Shown: piece after piece, positions 26,453-36,201 of the stretch
Position numbering within the stretch: position 1 is the first letter of the stretch
How the letters are laid out: every line of letters starts with the position of its first letter
NCBI RefSeq assembly: GCF_002160135.1
Contig: NZ_NFJZ01000018.1
Coordinates: 1-37,300 of the forward strand
Length of the DNA stretch: 37,300 bases
Reading direction: 5' to 3'
Source of the DNA: Lachnoclostridium sp. An196
GTDB taxonomy: Bacteria > Bacillota > Clostridia > Lachnospirales > Lachnospiraceae
Program-made: the position numbers and the translations under genes
Notes under the pieces: model-generated
What the model saw: only the letters and a program-made list of their open reading frames with translations
What the model was told of the DNA's origin: nothing
The model's database searches: none

Positions 26453-26765
26453 GATAGCAGTCGTCGGGGCGTATGACAGTATCTACGGCTTTGCCGCGCT
26501 GGGGCTGGATACATTTCCGGTATCCGATCCGCAGAAGGGTGAGGAAACGCTGCATCGGCTGGCATCGGGTAAATACGCGGTGATCTATGTGACAGAAGCG
26601 CTGGCGGCGGAGATTCCCCATGCCATAGAAAGATATCGGGAGCAGACACTTCCGGCGGTGATCCAGATCCCCGGTGTGGCCGGGAATACGGGAGCAGGCG
26701 TGGCCGGAGTAAAGAAGTCTGTGGAACAGGCGGTAGGTTCTGATATCTTGTTTGGAGAACAGTAG
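26445..26765 (+). CDS. ntpG: V-type ATPase subunit F (central stalk)
   Basis: This is a 106-residue protein with MYKIAVVGAYDSIYGFAALGLDTFPV at the start and a central YAVIYVTEALA strand, the CheY-like fold of subunit F. The QIPGV motif is in place. It binds subunit D in the rotor. In E. hirae the same position is called ntpG, so symbols differ between species. It overlaps ntpC by 8 nt. Confidence 0.9.
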   Translation: MYKIAVVGAYDSIYGFAALGLDTFPVSDPQKGEETLHRLASGKYAVIYVTEALAAEIPHAIERYREQTLPAVIQIPGVAGNTGAGVAGVKKSVEQAVGSDILFGEQ

Positions 26766-26783
26766 AAGGAGGTACTCCATTTC

Positions 26784-28550
26784 ATGAGTAAAGGTACGAT
26801 AAAGAAAGTGGCCGGCCCGCTGGTGATCGCGGAAGGCATGCGAGACGCCAACATGTATGACGTGGTGCGTGTGAGCAGCCAGCGGCTGATCGGTGAGATT
26901 ATCGAGATGCATGGAGATCAGGCTTCCATTCAGGTATATGAGGAAACTGCGGGGCTCGGGCCGGGGGAACCGGTTGAGTCTACGGAGATGCCTTTGTCTG
27001 TGGAGCTTGGCCCGGGGCTGATCGCCAGCATCTATGACGGTATTCAGCGTCCGTTGGACGAGATTATGAAAATCTGTGGAAATAATCTGCAGCGGGGAGT
27101 AGAGGTGCCGTCGCTGGACCGTCAGAAAAAGTGGAATTTTGTTCCTGCGGCAAAAGTCGGGGACGAGGTAGAAGCAGGAGACATCATCGGTACTGTACAG
27201 GAAACATCGGTGGTGGAGCAGCGTATTATGGTCCCCTATGGAGTCAAAGGAAAGATCAAGGAGATCAAGGCAGGAGATTTTACGGTGGAAGAGACTGTGG
27301 CGTCTGTGGAGACTGCGGAGGGAATCCGGGAGATCAGCCTGATGCAGAAATGGCCGGTCCGTAAAGGACGTCCCTATAAGAAGAAGCTTCCGCCTGCCAT
27401 GCCGCTGGTCACAGGGCAGAGAGTAATCGACGCGTTCTTCCCCATCGCCAAAGGCGGTGTGGCAGCAGTGCCGGGACCTTTTGGAAGCGGCAAGACGGTG
27501 ATTCAGCATCAGTTGGCAAAATGGGCGGAAGCAGACATTGTGGTATACATCGGCTGCGGAGAGCGCGGCAACGAGATGACGGACGTGCTGAATGAGTTCC
27601 CGGAACTGAAGGACCCGAAAACCGGGAAATCCCTGATGGAGAGAACGGTGCTGATCGCCAATACTTCCGACATGCCGGTGGCCGCCCGTGAGGCGTCCAT
27701 TTATACAGGAATTACGATTGCCGAATACTTCCGTGACATGGGATATTCGGTGGCGCTGATGGCAGATTCCACATCCCGTTGGGCAGAGGCTCTGCGCGAG
27801 ATGTCTGGCCGTCTGGAAGAGATGCCGGGTGAAGAAGGCTATCCGGCGTATCTGGGATCCCGTCTGGCGCAGTTTTATGAACGCGCCGGTCATGTGATCA
27901 ATCTGGGGAAAGATGGAAGAGAAGGCGCTCTTTCGGTAATCGGCGCCGTGTCCCCGCCCGGAGGAGATATTTCAGAACCGGTGTCCCAGGCGACTCTGCG
28001 CATCGTCAAAGTGTTCTGGGGACTGGATTCCAATCTGGCGTACAAACGCCATTTCCCGGCAATCAACTGGCTGACCAGTTATTCTCAGTATCTGGACAAT
28101 GTCTCCGGATGGTTCGGGCAGAATGTCTCCGAAGAATGGATGGAGGACCGTCAGAAAATGATGCGGCTGCTTCAGGAAGAGGCGGAACTGGACGAGATCG
28201 TGCAGATGGTAGGTATGGACGCGCTGTCCGCGCCTGACAGGCTGAAGATGGAGGCTGCCCGCTCTATAAGAGAGGATTTTCTGCATCAGAATTCATTCCA
28301 TGAAGTAGACACTTATACGTCTCTGAGAAAACAGCTTCTGATGATGAAACTGGTGCTGGCATATTATGAGAAGGCTGCAGAAGCGCTGCAGAACGGGGCG
28401 AAAGTTCATGATTTGATCAATCTGCCCGTGCGCGAGCAGATCGGGCGTTTTAAATACACACTGGAAGAAAACGCGGAAAAAGAGTATGCAAATGTGATGA
28501 GTACGCTGGAAATCCAGACAAAAGACGCATGCGGAAAGGAGGACTTGTAA
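26784..28550 (+). CDS. ntpA: V-type ATPase catalytic subunit A
   Basis: This is a 588-residue protein. The Walker A motif GPFGSGKTV is at about residues 231-239, and the V-type-specific non-homologous insert lies before it. [52 protein letters not shown] and the [15 protein letters not shown]-like [11 protein letters not shown] element follow. It hydrolyses or makes ATP in the hexameric head with subunit B. AAGGAGG is upstream. It ends immediately before ntpB (0-nt gap). Confidence 0.97.
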   Translation: MSKGTIKKVAGPLVIAEGMRDANMYDVVRVSSQRLIGEIIEMHGDQASIQVYEETAGLGPGEPVESTEMPLSVELGPGLIASIYDGIQRPLDEIMKICGNNLQRGVEVPSLDRQKKWNFVPAAKVGDEVEAGDIIGTVQETSVVEQRIMVPYGVKGKIKEIKAGDFTVEETVASVETAEGIREISLMQKWPVRKGRPYKKKLPPAMPLVTGQRVIDAFFPIAKGGVAAVPGPFGSGKTVIQHQLAKWAEADIVVYIGCGERGNEMTDVLNEFPELKDPKTGKSLMERTVLIANTSDMPVAAREASIYTGITIAEYFRDMGYSVALMADSTSRWAEALREMSGRLEEMPGEEGYPAYLGSRLAQFYERAGHVINLGKDGREGALSVIGAVSPPGGDISEPVSQATLRIVKVFWGLDSNLAYKRHFPAINWLTSYSQYLDNVSGWFGQNVSEEWMEDRQKMMRLLQEEAELDEIVQMVGMDALSAPDRLKMEAARSIREDFLHQNSFHEVDTYTSLRKQLLMMKLVLAYYEKAAEALQNGAKVHDLINLPVREQIGRFKYTLEENAEKEYANVMSTLEIQTKDACGKEDL

Positions 28551-29924
28551 ATGCCGAAAGAGTACAGAACCATACAGGAAGTGGCCGGTCCTCTGATGCT
28601 GGTACAGGGAGTAGAAGGCGTTACTTATGATGAACTGGGAGAGATCGAGCTGGTGAACGGGGAAACCCGGCGGTGCAAAGTGTTGGAGGTGGACGGCACC
28701 AATGCGCTGGTACAGCTTTTTGAGAACTCTACAGGTATTAACTTGTCCAACAGTAAAGTACGTTTCCTGGGAAGAGGCATGGAGTTGGGCGTATCGGAAG
28801 ATATGCTGGGACGCGTTTTTGACGGTATGGGACGTCCGGCCGATGACGGCCCGGAGATCCTGCCGGAAAAACGGATGGATGTCAACGGTCTGCCCATGAA
28901 TCCGGCAGCCAGAAGCTACCCCAATGAGTTTATACAGACCGGTATCTCCGCCATCGACGGGCTGAATACGCTGGTGCGCGGACAGAAGCTGCCGATCTTT
29001 TCCGCATCCGGTCTGCCCCATGCGCAGCTGGCCGCTCAGATCGCCAGACAGGCGAAAGTGCGCGGCAAAGACGAAAAATTTGCCGTGGTATTTGCTGCCA
29101 TGGGTATCACTTTTGAGGAATCCAATTATTTTGTGGAGAGCTTCCGAGAGACCGGCGCCATTGACCGTACCGTGTTATTCATGAACCTGGCGAATGATCC
29201 GGCGGTGGAGCGTATCGCCACACCGCAGATGGCCCTGACAGCGGCGGAGTATCTGGCATTTGACAAAGATATGCATGTGCTGGTTATTCTGACAGACATT
29301 ACCAATTATGCGGACGCGCTCCGTGAGGTATCCGCTGCCCGCAAGGAAGTGCCGGGACGCCGCGGATATCCCGGTTATATGTACACCAGTCTGGCGGGAA
29401 TCTACGAACGCGCCGGACGTCAGAGAGGCAAGGAAGGTTCCATCACCATGATTCCGATCCTGACCATGCCGGAGGATGACAAGACCCATCCGATCCCGGA
29501 CCTGACCGGATACATCACGGAAGGCCAGATCATCCTGAGCCGTGAGCTTTACCGCAAGGGTGTGAATCCGCCTATTGATGTGCTTCCGTCTCTGTCCCGT
29601 CTGAAGGACAAGGGTATCGGAGAAGGGAAGACCAGAGCGGATCATTCCAATACCATGAACCAGCTTTTCGCGGCGTATGCCCGCGGTAAAGACGCCAAAG
29701 AGCTGATGACGATCCTGGGAGAAGCGGCGCTGTCCGATATAGATTTGATTTACGCAAAATTTGCGGATGAATTTGAGAAGGAATATATATCCCAGGGCTT
29801 CCAGTCAGACCGCAGTATTGAGGAGACGCTGGATATCGGATGGAAACTTCTTTCGATTCTGCCCAGAAGCGAGCTGAAGAGAATCGACGACAAGTTCCTG
29901 GATCAGTACTACGGCAAAGTGTAA
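28551..29924 (+). CDS. ntpB: V-type ATPase regulatory subunit B
   Basis: This is a 457-residue non-catalytic nucleotide-binding subunit. It lacks a Walker A loop, having instead [21 protein letters not shown] at that place. It keeps [68 protein letters not shown] and [18 protein letters not shown]. The ATG directly follows the ntpA stop, with AAGGAGG inside the ntpA end. It is full length. Confidence 0.97.
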   Translation: MPKEYRTIQEVAGPLMLVQGVEGVTYDELGEIELVNGETRRCKVLEVDGTNALVQLFENSTGINLSNSKVRFLGRGMELGVSEDMLGRVFDGMGRPADDGPEILPEKRMDVNGLPMNPAARSYPNEFIQTGISAIDGLNTLVRGQKLPIFSASGLPHAQLAAQIARQAKVRGKDEKFAVVFAAMGITFEESNYFVESFRETGAIDRTVLFMNLANDPAVERIATPQMALTAAEYLAFDKDMHVLVILTDITNYADALREVSAARKEVPGRRGYPGYMYTSLAGIYERAGRQRGKEGSITMIPILTMPEDDKTHPIPDLTGYITEGQIILSRELYRKGVNPPIDVLPSLSRLKDKGIGEGKTRADHSNTMNQLFAAYARGKDAKELMTILGEAALSDIDLIYAKFADEFEKEYISQGFQSDRSIEETLDIGWKLLSILPRSELKRIDDKFLDQYYGKV

Positions 29925-29943
29925 GGAAAAGAGGTGACTGGAC

Positions 29944-30627
29944 TTGGCATCTAAACAGGTGAACCCTACCCGGATGGAGTTGGGGCGCCAGAAGAAAAAA
30001 CTGGCGACGGCAACCAAAGGCCATAAGCTTCTGAAGGATAAGCGGGATGAACTGATGCGCCAGTTCCTGGAACTGGTCCGTGAAAATATGGCGCTCCGGC
30101 AGCGGGTGGAAGCGGGGATCCGCAGCGCGAATATCAATTTTGTCGTGGCGAAGGCAGCCATGTCGGAAGAAACGTTGCATACAGCGCTGATGGCGCCCAA
30201 GCAGGAAGTCTACCTGGATGTGGATAATAAAAATGTCATGAGCGTGGATATTCCGGTATTTGACTATAAGACCAGGACCGCGGATGAGAACGACATCTAT
30301 TCTTACGGATTTGCCTTTACGTCCAGTGATCTGGACGACGCGGTAAAATCCCTGGCAGATATCCTGCCGGATATGCTGCGGCTTGCGGAGACCGAGAAAG
30401 CGTGCCAGCTTATGGCGTCGGAGATCGAGAAAACCCGCCGGCGCGTGAACGCGCTGGAGCATGTGATCATTCCCGAGGCACAGGCGAATATCAAATACAT
30501 TACCATGAAACTGGATGAGAATGAACGTTCCACCCAGATCCGGCTGATGAAAGTAAAGGATATGATGCTGGAAGAGGCGCATCATTACAAAGAAAAGCAG
30601 GCGGCATACGCCGCGGAAGAAGCGTAA
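29944..30627 (+). CDS. ntpD: V-type ATPase subunit D (central shaft)
   Basis: This is a 227-residue protein with TTG start 29944, set by AGAGGTG upstream and by the family start MASKQVNPTRMELGRQKKKLATATKGHKLLKDKRDELM. Two long antiparallel helices (1-80 and 140-215, the latter with ACQLMASEIEKTRRRVNALEHVIIPEAQANIKYI) form the shaft that turns inside the head. It ends the operon. No ntpH or ntpJ homolog follows. Confidence 0.95.
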   Translation: MASKQVNPTRMELGRQKKKLATATKGHKLLKDKRDELMRQFLELVRENMALRQRVEAGIRSANINFVVAKAAMSEETLHTALMAPKQEVYLDVDNKNVMSVDIPVFDYKTRTADENDIYSYGFAFTSSDLDDAVKSLADILPDMLRLAETEKACQLMASEIEKTRRRVNALEHVIIPEAQANIKYITMKLDENERSTQIRLMKVKDMMLEEAHHYKEKQAAYAAEEA

Positions 30628-30631
30628 AAAT

Positions 30632-30659
30632 ATGGGAGAGCCCGAAAGGGCTCTCCCAT
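30632..30659. terminator. Terminator hairpin after the V-ATPase operon
   Basis: A perfect 12-bp stem ATGGGAGAGCCC / GGGCTCTCCCAT closes a stable GAAA tetraloop. The tail is poor in T, but the place between convergent units and the strength of the stem argue for a bidirectional terminator. Confidence 0.8.
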
Positions 30660-30665
30660 TTGCCG

Positions 30666-31395
30666 TCACGATAAATCCTCTTTGGCCATTTTCAGAAATT
30701 CTTCCATGGCGCGTGTCACGTACTTCCCCTTTTTATGATAGAAATAGATCGTGCGCACAGACAGAACGGGATCCATCCGGAAGAAAAAGGTGTCTGGGCC
30801 GGCAGGCGCTTTTCGGATCAGGGTATCGCTGACAAACGTGATTCCCATTCCGTAGCAGGCCAGATGATAGGCGGTAGCCTGCTGATCCAGCTCCAGGATG
30901 ATATCCGGTGAAAATCCCTGCTGCCTGCACAGCATATCTGCGCATCGGCGGGTGTCATTTCCGCGCCGGAGGAGCAGGAACGGAGCATGCTCAAACGTCT
31001 GCAGGCATATCTGAGGATCATCAGGATTTTTGTGGCGGTTTTCCAGGATATCTGCGGATAAAACGGCTGATGCAGGAAGGCAGGACGTAGGACGCGAAAA
31101 GATTGCTGGCGCCGATGGACAGCTGCCCGGTCTGGAGCTCATTTTGACCATTTATAAAATTTTCAAACTCATTTTGGATATCCATGATTTTTTCCGCGCA
31201 GCGGATATATTCACGGCCGCAGTCCGTCAGCCGGACCGGGGCAGTACTGCGGTCGAAGAGCGGCGCGCCGATGCGGTTCTCAATCTTCTTGACGGCGGCG
31301 CTCAGCGAGGGCTGCGATATATACAGATTCTGCGCGGCTTTGGAAAAACTTCTCTCTTTGTACACTTCATAAATATAATGCATTCCCTGGAACAT
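30666..31395 (-). pseudogene. LysR-family regulator with internal deletion and frame change
   Basis: The minus-strand frame from ATG 31395 gives a complete winged helix (FQGMHYIYEVYKERSFSKAAQNLYISQPSLSAAVKKIE...PLFDRS) and the start of the effector domain (LSIGASNLFASYVLPSCISRFIRRYPG). It then stops at about 31021. The adjacent frame resumes with DILENRHKNPDD and runs to 30666 through FLLLRRGNDTRR and GMGITFVSDTLIRK, the second half of the same domain. About 70 residues between are missing against a family length near 295-300. The join lies on AGATATCCTGGA, which can encode RYPG in one frame and DILE in the other. It is divergent from the aspartase gene, its likely target. Confidence 0.85.
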
Positions 31396-31487
31396 ACGCG
31401 CTCTCCTTTTTGTGTGAATTCCGCCAGTATATAGTGCGGGTAATTCCAAGATCAGTATATGGGAACAGAAGGTTCAAGTCAATCGTC

Positions 31488-31507
31488 ATATAGATAAATA
31501 TCTATAT
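31488..31507. promoter_or_regulatory. Palindromic LysR-type operator candidate upstream of aspA
   Basis: ATATAGATA (31488-31496) and TATCTATAT (31499-31507) form a perfect inverted repeat with a 2-bp centre, in the gap between the LysR gene and aspA. It contains ATAG and CTAT half-sites of the kind LysR regulators use. A weak promoter (-10 TATAAT at 31534-31539, poor -35 TTATAA) lies just downstream, suggesting an activated promoter. Confidence 0.6.
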
Positions 31508-31588
31508 AATTTATAAACTAATTGGTATTTGAATATAATCCTGCCTGCGCATCCAATGATAGAAGCAAAAGGACAGGAGGATATACAG

Positions 31589-32860
31589 ATGAGATATCGG
31601 ACAGAAACAGATTCCATAGGGAGCAGAGAAGTGCCGGAGAACGCGTATTATGGCATACAATCCATGCGCGCGGCAGAAAATTTCCGCATGACAGGGCTGC
31701 ATATTCATCCGGAAATGATCCGCAGCATGGCGGATGAGAAAGCGGCTGTAGCGGTTACCAACTATGAGACGGGAGCCCTGGATGAGGAAAGAGAAAAAGT
31801 GATTCTCCGCGCATGTGCAGAGATGAAGGAGGGCAGGTTTGACAGTGAGATTATTGTGGATCCGATCCAGGGAGGCGCAGGTACTTCATTAAATATGAAC
31901 GTGAATGAAGTCCTGGCAAACCGTGCCATAGAATTGCTGGGAGGGATCAAGGGGGATTATAAAAGGGTTCATCCCAATGATCATATCAACATGTCCCAGT
32001 CCACGAACGATGTATTTCCCACAGCCGGCAAAATAGCCGCCTGCCGCCTTGTGCAGAAGGCGGAAAAAGAACTGAGGAGACTTCACAAAGCGCTGGAAGA
32101 AAAATCTGTCGAATTCTATCCGGTCATCAAGATGGGAAGGACACAGCTTCAGGACGCGGTACCCATCCGTCTGGGTCAGGAATTTGCATCCTATGCGGCG
32201 GCTGTGGGAAGAGATATAAGGCGCATGGAAACGGCAGCGGGGGAAATGCGGACTTCCAATCTGGATCCTTTCGCAGCGGTATCCGGGAGCGTAAAAGCCT
32301 GTGCGGTTACATTGTCCAAAATAGCCAGCGACCTGCGCCTGATGTCATCGGGCCCGAGGACCGGCCTGGGAGAGATCCTGCTTCCCGGTAAGCAAAATGG
32401 ATCCTCGATCATGCCGGGAAAAGTCAACCCGGTGATTTCGGAAGTGGTCAATCAGGCAGCCTTTCAGATCTTCGGCAATGATGTGACGATTACGCTGGCG
32501 GCGGAATCGGGGCAGCTGGAGTTGAACGCTTTTGAACCGGTAATATTCTATAACCTGTTCCAGGCTGTTGACCTGCTGGGACATGCCGCCGCGACATTTA
32601 CAGACAACTGTATCTGCGGAATACAGGCAGATGCCGCCCGGTGCAAGGCTATGGTAGAAAACAGTGTGGGGACAGCGACTGCTCTGTGCCCGTATCTGGG
32701 ATATACGAAGGCTGCTGAGATTGCCAAGAAAGCGGTGAGAGAAAACAGGAATCTCCGGGAACTTGTTTTAGAGGAGAGATTGATGGATGAGGAAGAACTT
32801 GATAGAGTTCTGGATCCTTATGCGATGACAGAGCCGGGGATACCGGGGAAAATGGATTAG
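31589..32860 (+). CDS. aspA: Aspartate ammonia-lyase lacking an internal segment
   Basis: This is a 423-residue protein. ATG 31589 follows AGGAGG; the earlier in-frame ATG has no ribosome site. It belongs to the aspartase/fumarase superfamily: GGAGTSLNMNVNEVLANRAIE (95-115), SQSTNDVFPTA (136-146), GRTQLQDAVP (183-192), and the catalytic loop GSSIMPGKVN (271-280). Aspartase turns aspartate into fumarate and ammonia. The family is about 465-478 residues. Here EMRTSNLDPF (219-228) directly joins two regions that relatives separate by some 45-50 residues containing the conserved GATAxGTGxN element. The frame is intact, so a product can be made, but substrate binding should be impaired. A fumarase role cannot be excluded. 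Confidence 0.85.
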   Translation: MRYRTETDSIGSREVPENAYYGIQSMRAAENFRMTGLHIHPEMIRSMADEKAAVAVTNYETGALDEEREKVILRACAEMKEGRFDSEIIVDPIQGGAGTSLNMNVNEVLANRAIELLGGIKGDYKRVHPNDHINMSQSTNDVFPTAGKIAACRLVQKAEKELRRLHKALEEKSVEFYPVIKMGRTQLQDAVPIRLGQEFASYAAAVGRDIRRMETAAGEMRTSNLDPFAAVSGSVKACAVTLSKIASDLRLMSSGPRTGLGEILLPGKQNGSSIMPGKVNPVISEVVNQAAFQIFGNDVTITLAAESGQLELNAFEPVIFYNLFQAVDLLGHAAATFTDNCICGIQADAARCKAMVENSVGTATALCPYLGYTKAAEIAKKAVRENRNLRELVLEERLMDEEELDRVLDPYAMTEPGIPGKMD

Positions 32861-32885
32861 GCAGAATATCAAAAAAGAGCCACCC

Positions 32886-32914
32886 TTGACGATAGCAATG
32901 ATGGCGCGTAATAT
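32886..32914 (+). promoter_or_regulatory. Promoter of the AlbA_2 gene
   Basis: TTGACG (32886-32891) and TAATAT (32909-32914) have a 17-bp spacer, 47 nt before the ATG. Confidence 0.7.
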
Positions 32915-33795
32915 TGTTTATGAGAGCCGGGGAGACACAAGAGTGAGGGGGGCCATATTGAATGATTGATCGATTGATTGCAGAAGCAACAGAATGTGAT
33001 TTCAAAGTTGCTGTAGAAACAAAAAAGCCAAAAAGTTGGCTGAAAAGTGTCAGCGCCTTTGCAAATGGAGTAGGCGGTTCCTTGATCTTTGGAATTGATG
33101 ACAGCAAGAATGTTGTCGGACTTGCCGACCCACAAGTAGAGGCCGAAGCTATCAGTCGTTTGATTAAAGAGCGTATTACACCGTATCCGAACTTCATTCT
33201 GAAGCCAGAACATGAAAACGAAAAAGATATTCTAGTGTTGACAGTATTTCCGGGACGGACCACTCCCTACTATTATAAGGCGGATGGTGTTCGGGAGGCG
33301 TATATCCGTCTGGGCAATGAAAGTGTTGTTGCTCCCGACCATGTATTAAACCGGTTGCTGTTGAAGGGTATGAATTTGAGTTATGACTCGTTACTCTCAT
33401 CCTATGATTTCCAGGACTACTCCTTTTCCAAACTCCGCGAGAGATACAAAGTGTGGACGGGAAATAGCATGGATGAAAAGCTGTTTGATTCTTTTGAAAT
33501 CAGAGATGAAACAGGAAAGTTGACAAATGCAGGTGCTCTGTTGGCGGATGATTCACCAATTCGAAATTCCAGACTATTTTGCACGCGGTGGGGTGGCCTG
33601 GATAAAAGCGGCGGTTTGGTAGACGCACTGGACAGTGCCGAGTATGCGGGTAGCCTGATCATTTTGCTCAATGAGGGGGTGAGTTTCATTAAGCGGAACA
33701 TGAAAACTATGTGGAAGAAAACGGCGACATCCAGAATCGAAATGCCGGATTATTGTGAGCGCAGTTTTTTTGAAAGTTTAGTCAATGCCCTGATC

Positions 33796-33801
33796 CATCG
33801 T
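33796..33801 (+). repeat. 6-bp direct repeat CATCGT at the left edge of the element
   Basis: CATCGT at 33796-33801 is repeated at 37295-37300, exactly outside both terminal arms. It marks either a duplicated target site or the crossover spacer of a tyrosine recombinase. Confidence 0.75.
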
Positions 33802-33854
33802 TTATGGAAAGCTTTCCATAACCGGTGTTATGTGAAGTTAATAGTTATGCAAAG
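33802..33854 (+). repeat. Left end: four recombinase arm copies
   Basis: In order: TTATGGAAAG (33802), its inverse CTTTCCATAA (33812), spacer CCGGTG (33822-33827), TTATGTGAAG (33828), linker TTAATAG, TTATGCAAAG (33845). The first two form a perfect 20-bp palindrome. The second and third form an inverted pair around 6 bp, as in a tyrosine-recombinase core. Confidence 0.85.
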
Positions 33855-33860
33855 GAAGTT

Positions 33861-33889
33861 CTTGTTTTATCGGAAACAAGGGCTTTTTT
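33861..33889 (+). terminator. Terminator just inside the left end of the element
   Basis: CTTGTTT (33861-33867) pairs with AAACAAG (33874-33880), then GGCTTTTTT. It would stop transcription entering from the host gene. Confidence 0.7.
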
Positions 33890-33929
33890 CTTTCTTTAAC
33901 TTAGCATAAAATCATGATACCTTCAAGAG

Positions 33930-33956
33930 ACAACCACTTATGGTATGAGTGGTTGT
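33930..33956 (+). promoter_or_regulatory. Hairpin before the first recombinase gene
   Basis: ACAACCACT / AGTGGTTGT with a 9-nt loop ends 9 nt before the AAGGAGG ribosome site. A control element for recombinase expression is possible. Confidence 0.45.
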
Positions 33957-33980
33957 AATAAACTCAAGGAGGTTTTCGTG

Positions 33981-35198
33981 ATGAAAACAAAAGATTTACC
34001 AGAGATAACCTCGGCTTTATACGAAAAGTTAAAAGCAGATGGTTACAGCGCCACAGTTCTCGACAACACCCGTTGGATACTGGGGCATTTCGAGAATTAC
34101 TGCCGCAGGAATGGGATCCCTGAAATCACAGTCCCAGTGGCCGCTGTTTTTGTACAGGATTGTTTTGGCTTTGACTATTACAATCTTACGGCACGGATGC
34201 AGTCGGTACTGCGCCGTCCCCTTATGATCCTGATCGAATTCGAGGAATCCGGGAACTATCTCAAAACACATCAGAAAGGTTCTACAACGGAGATCCCTCT
34301 CATTTACAGAGAGCTTTTTCTGGAATACCGTGACGTGATTAATGCTACTTCTTTAAGCCAGAACTCTAAGGAACGAAAGCTGTGGATATTTGTGAAGTAT
34401 TTCGGATATCTGGAACAAAAGGGAATCCTGAAAACAACGGATATCCCTTTTCAGGCCGCCCATGAATATATCAACAGCCTTACCTCTTTTGCGCCTGCAA
34501 CGATCCGGTGTATCAAAACAGTGCTCCGTGAAATCTATGACTGGATGTTTTCGCGCAGCTATACGCCTTACTCCGGCAGGCAGATCTTTCCGATGATCCG
34601 GAAAGATCCCCGGAATAAACTTTTATCCTATTATTCAAAAGAAGAAATCGGGCAGATGCTTTCCTGCATTGACACGGAAACACCTTCCGGCAAATGTGCC
34701 TACAGCATGATCTGTCTCCTGGCTTACCTGGGTATGAGGGCCGGAGACGTGATCAGGCTGAAATTTTCTGATATTAACTGGGAAACGGGAACAATCCATT
34801 ATCAACAGCAGAAAACAGGGAATCCTCTGTCCCTCCCCCTGACCGACGAAGTGAAGTATCCGCTGCTTGATTATATCAAAAACGGACGCCATGAGAGCAC
34901 CGATCCGGAATACATTTTTGTTACCATGTATGCGCCATACACAAAATTTAACAGCACCTCCTCCCTTTACCATCTGGTTGAAAAATGCATGAAAACCGCA
35001 GGCATTAACTATGAAGGAAGGCATCATGGCCCCCATGCCCTCCGACACAGCCTGGCAACAAACATGATGTCGGAAAATGTGCCGATCAGTGCAATCGCGA
35101 ACATACTGGGACATTCCAGTACAAGAACAACCGAAATCTATCTTACGGTGGATGAGACCCACCTGAAAGAACTTTCACTGGAGGTGCCCTGTGTCTAA
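33981..35198 (+). CDS. Tyrosine recombinase, first of the trio (RitA-like)
   Basis: This is a 405-residue protein. ATG 33981 is set by AAGGAGG; an earlier in-frame ATG at 33945 lies in the hairpin. An N-terminal SAM-like/core-binding region (about 1-200) precedes the catalytic domain. The active-site residues are visible: Arg253 in LGMRAGDVI, HALRHSLA (His-x-x-Arg), LGHSSTRTTEIY with the nucleophile Tyr387. It is longer than its two partners, as in described RIT elements. The last 8 nt overlap the next gene. The three proteins probably act together in integration and excision. Confidence 0.92.
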   Translation: MKTKDLPEITSALYEKLKADGYSATVLDNTRWILGHFENYCRRNGIPEITVPVAAVFVQDCFGFDYYNLTARMQSVLRRPLMILIEFEESGNYLKTHQKGSTTEIPLIYRELFLEYRDVINATSLSQNSKERKLWIFVKYFGYLEQKGILKTTDIPFQAAHEYINSLTSFAPATIRCIKTVLREIYDWMFSRSYTPYSGRQIFPMIRKDPRNKLLSYYSKEEIGQMLSCIDTETPSGKCAYSMICLLAYLGMRAGDVIRLKFSDINWETGTIHYQQQKTGNPLSLPLTDEVKYPLLDYIKNGRHESTDPEYIFVTMYAPYTKFNSTSSLYHLVEKCMKTAGINYEGRHHGPHALRHSLATNMMSENVPISAIANILGHSSTRTTEIYLTVDETHLKELSLEVPCV

Positions 35199-36201
35199 AA
35201 CAATGAAAAAAGGAAATGAGCTGCCGCAGTTTACAGGGCCATTCCGGGAGCTGATCCCGGCATATATCTCTTACAAAAGAGCACAGGGTTATAAGATTGG
35301 TGATCCGATTGTTTACCGGCTGAGGGAGATGGATTTGTTCTTTAAAGACAGAGGTATTATGGACATACGGATCACCCGTGAAATGTACGAGGAATGGACT
35401 TCCCATAAACCACCTGAAAAAGAGCAGAACATTCAGAAACGGCGGTCTGCCATATGTGGTTTTGCAAAGTACCTTGTATCCTGTGGTTATCCTGACATTT
35501 ACACCGGACAGGATGATACCCGCATTTTTAAAAGGGATTTTATCCCATATGTTTTTACAGATGAGGAAATCTGCCGGATGTTCCGTGTGCTGCAAGGGTA
35601 CTGTGAAAAATCGCCTGGGTATGAGAATGATGCATTCCGTATGGCAATGCTGCTGTATTATTGCTGTGGTTTCAGAAAATCTGAGGTACTTGATCTCCTG
35701 ATGCAGGATGTCGATTTCCAGACAGGTAAAATTTGTATCCTGAATGGAAAAAATGACGTGAGCCGTATCGTTGTTGCATCCGATACGCTCCTGTTGGAAC
35801 TGAAAGGTTACAGAGATAAATATCTGTCATTTGAAAAACAGGAGGACTACCTCCTGCAGGGGATGAAGGGAAAACGTTATGGCGAATCCACCCTTTACAA
35901 CCGCTTCCATCAGCTTTTGTCAGATGCAAAAATCCCACCGCGAAAAGACGGAGGACGGCAGCGTCTGCATGACATACGCCATACGTTCTGCGTCAGGGCA
36001 TTGGAACAGATGCAGGAAAAAAGCTTTGACCTGTACACGTCCCTTCCGCTTCTGTCGCGTTATCTTGGACATAAACACATCACAGAAACGGAGTATTACC
36101 TGCGGCTGCTGGAAGAACACTTTGGCGGGATACTGGAACAGTCGGATTCCTGCCATCCGGGGATATTTCCGAAAGAGGAAGGCGGTGATATAGATGGATA
36201 A
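35191..36201 (+). CDS. Tyrosine recombinase, second of the trio (RitB-like)
   Basis: This is a 336-residue protein starting at GTG 35191 with GGAGGTG upstream, inside the end of the first gene (8-nt overlap). The catalytic residues are Arg in CCGFRKSEVLDL, HDIRHTFC, LGHKHITETEYYL with the tyrosine nucleophile. The N-terminal core-binding part (1-110) is complete (RELIPAYISYKRAQGYKIGDPIVYRLREMD). No frameshift is seen, so the enzyme is probably active. It ends in an 8-nt overlap with the third gene. Confidence 0.92.
   Translation: MSKTMKKGNELPQFTGPFRELIPAYISYKRAQGYKIGDPIVYRLREMDLFFKDRGIMDIRITREMYEEWTSHKPPEKEQNIQKRRSAICGFAKYLVSCGYPDIYTGQDDTRIFKRDFIPYVFTDEEICRMFRVLQGYCEKSPGYENDAFRMAMLLYYCCGFRKSEVLDLLMQDVDFQTGKICILNGKNDVSRIVVASDTLLLELKGYRDKYLSFEKQEDYLLQGMKGKRYGESTLYNRFHQLLSDAKIPPRKDGGRQRLHDIRHTFCVRALEQMQEKSFDLYTSLPLLSRYLGHKHITETEYYLRLLEEHFGGILEQSDSCHPGIFPKEEGGDIDG

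Larger units (their letters stand above)
32962..33909 (+). pseudogene. AlbA_2 (Schlafen-type) putative ATP-binding protein, cut by a mobile element
   Basis: The frame opens at ATG 32962 with GAGGGGGG upstream. Residues 1-280 read like an intact AlbA_2 protein: ETKKPKSWLKSVSAFANGVGGSLIFGIDD, then PYYYKADGVREAYIRLGNESVVAP and SFFESLVNALIHR. Relatives continue past IHR with an Asp-Tyr start of the next strand and run to about 480 residues. Here the homologous part ends at the CGT codon 33799-33801. The next 36 residues (to the stop at 33907-33909) come from the inserted element and mean nothing for this family. The gene is therefore disrupted. Such proteins occur in accessory and defence-like loci, but no specific function is known for this one. 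Confidence 0.85.

Noticed and set aside
26379-27893. 504-codon open frame on the minus strand
   Set aside because: Antisense to ntpC, ntpG and ntpA, all of which are recognisable full-length subunits.
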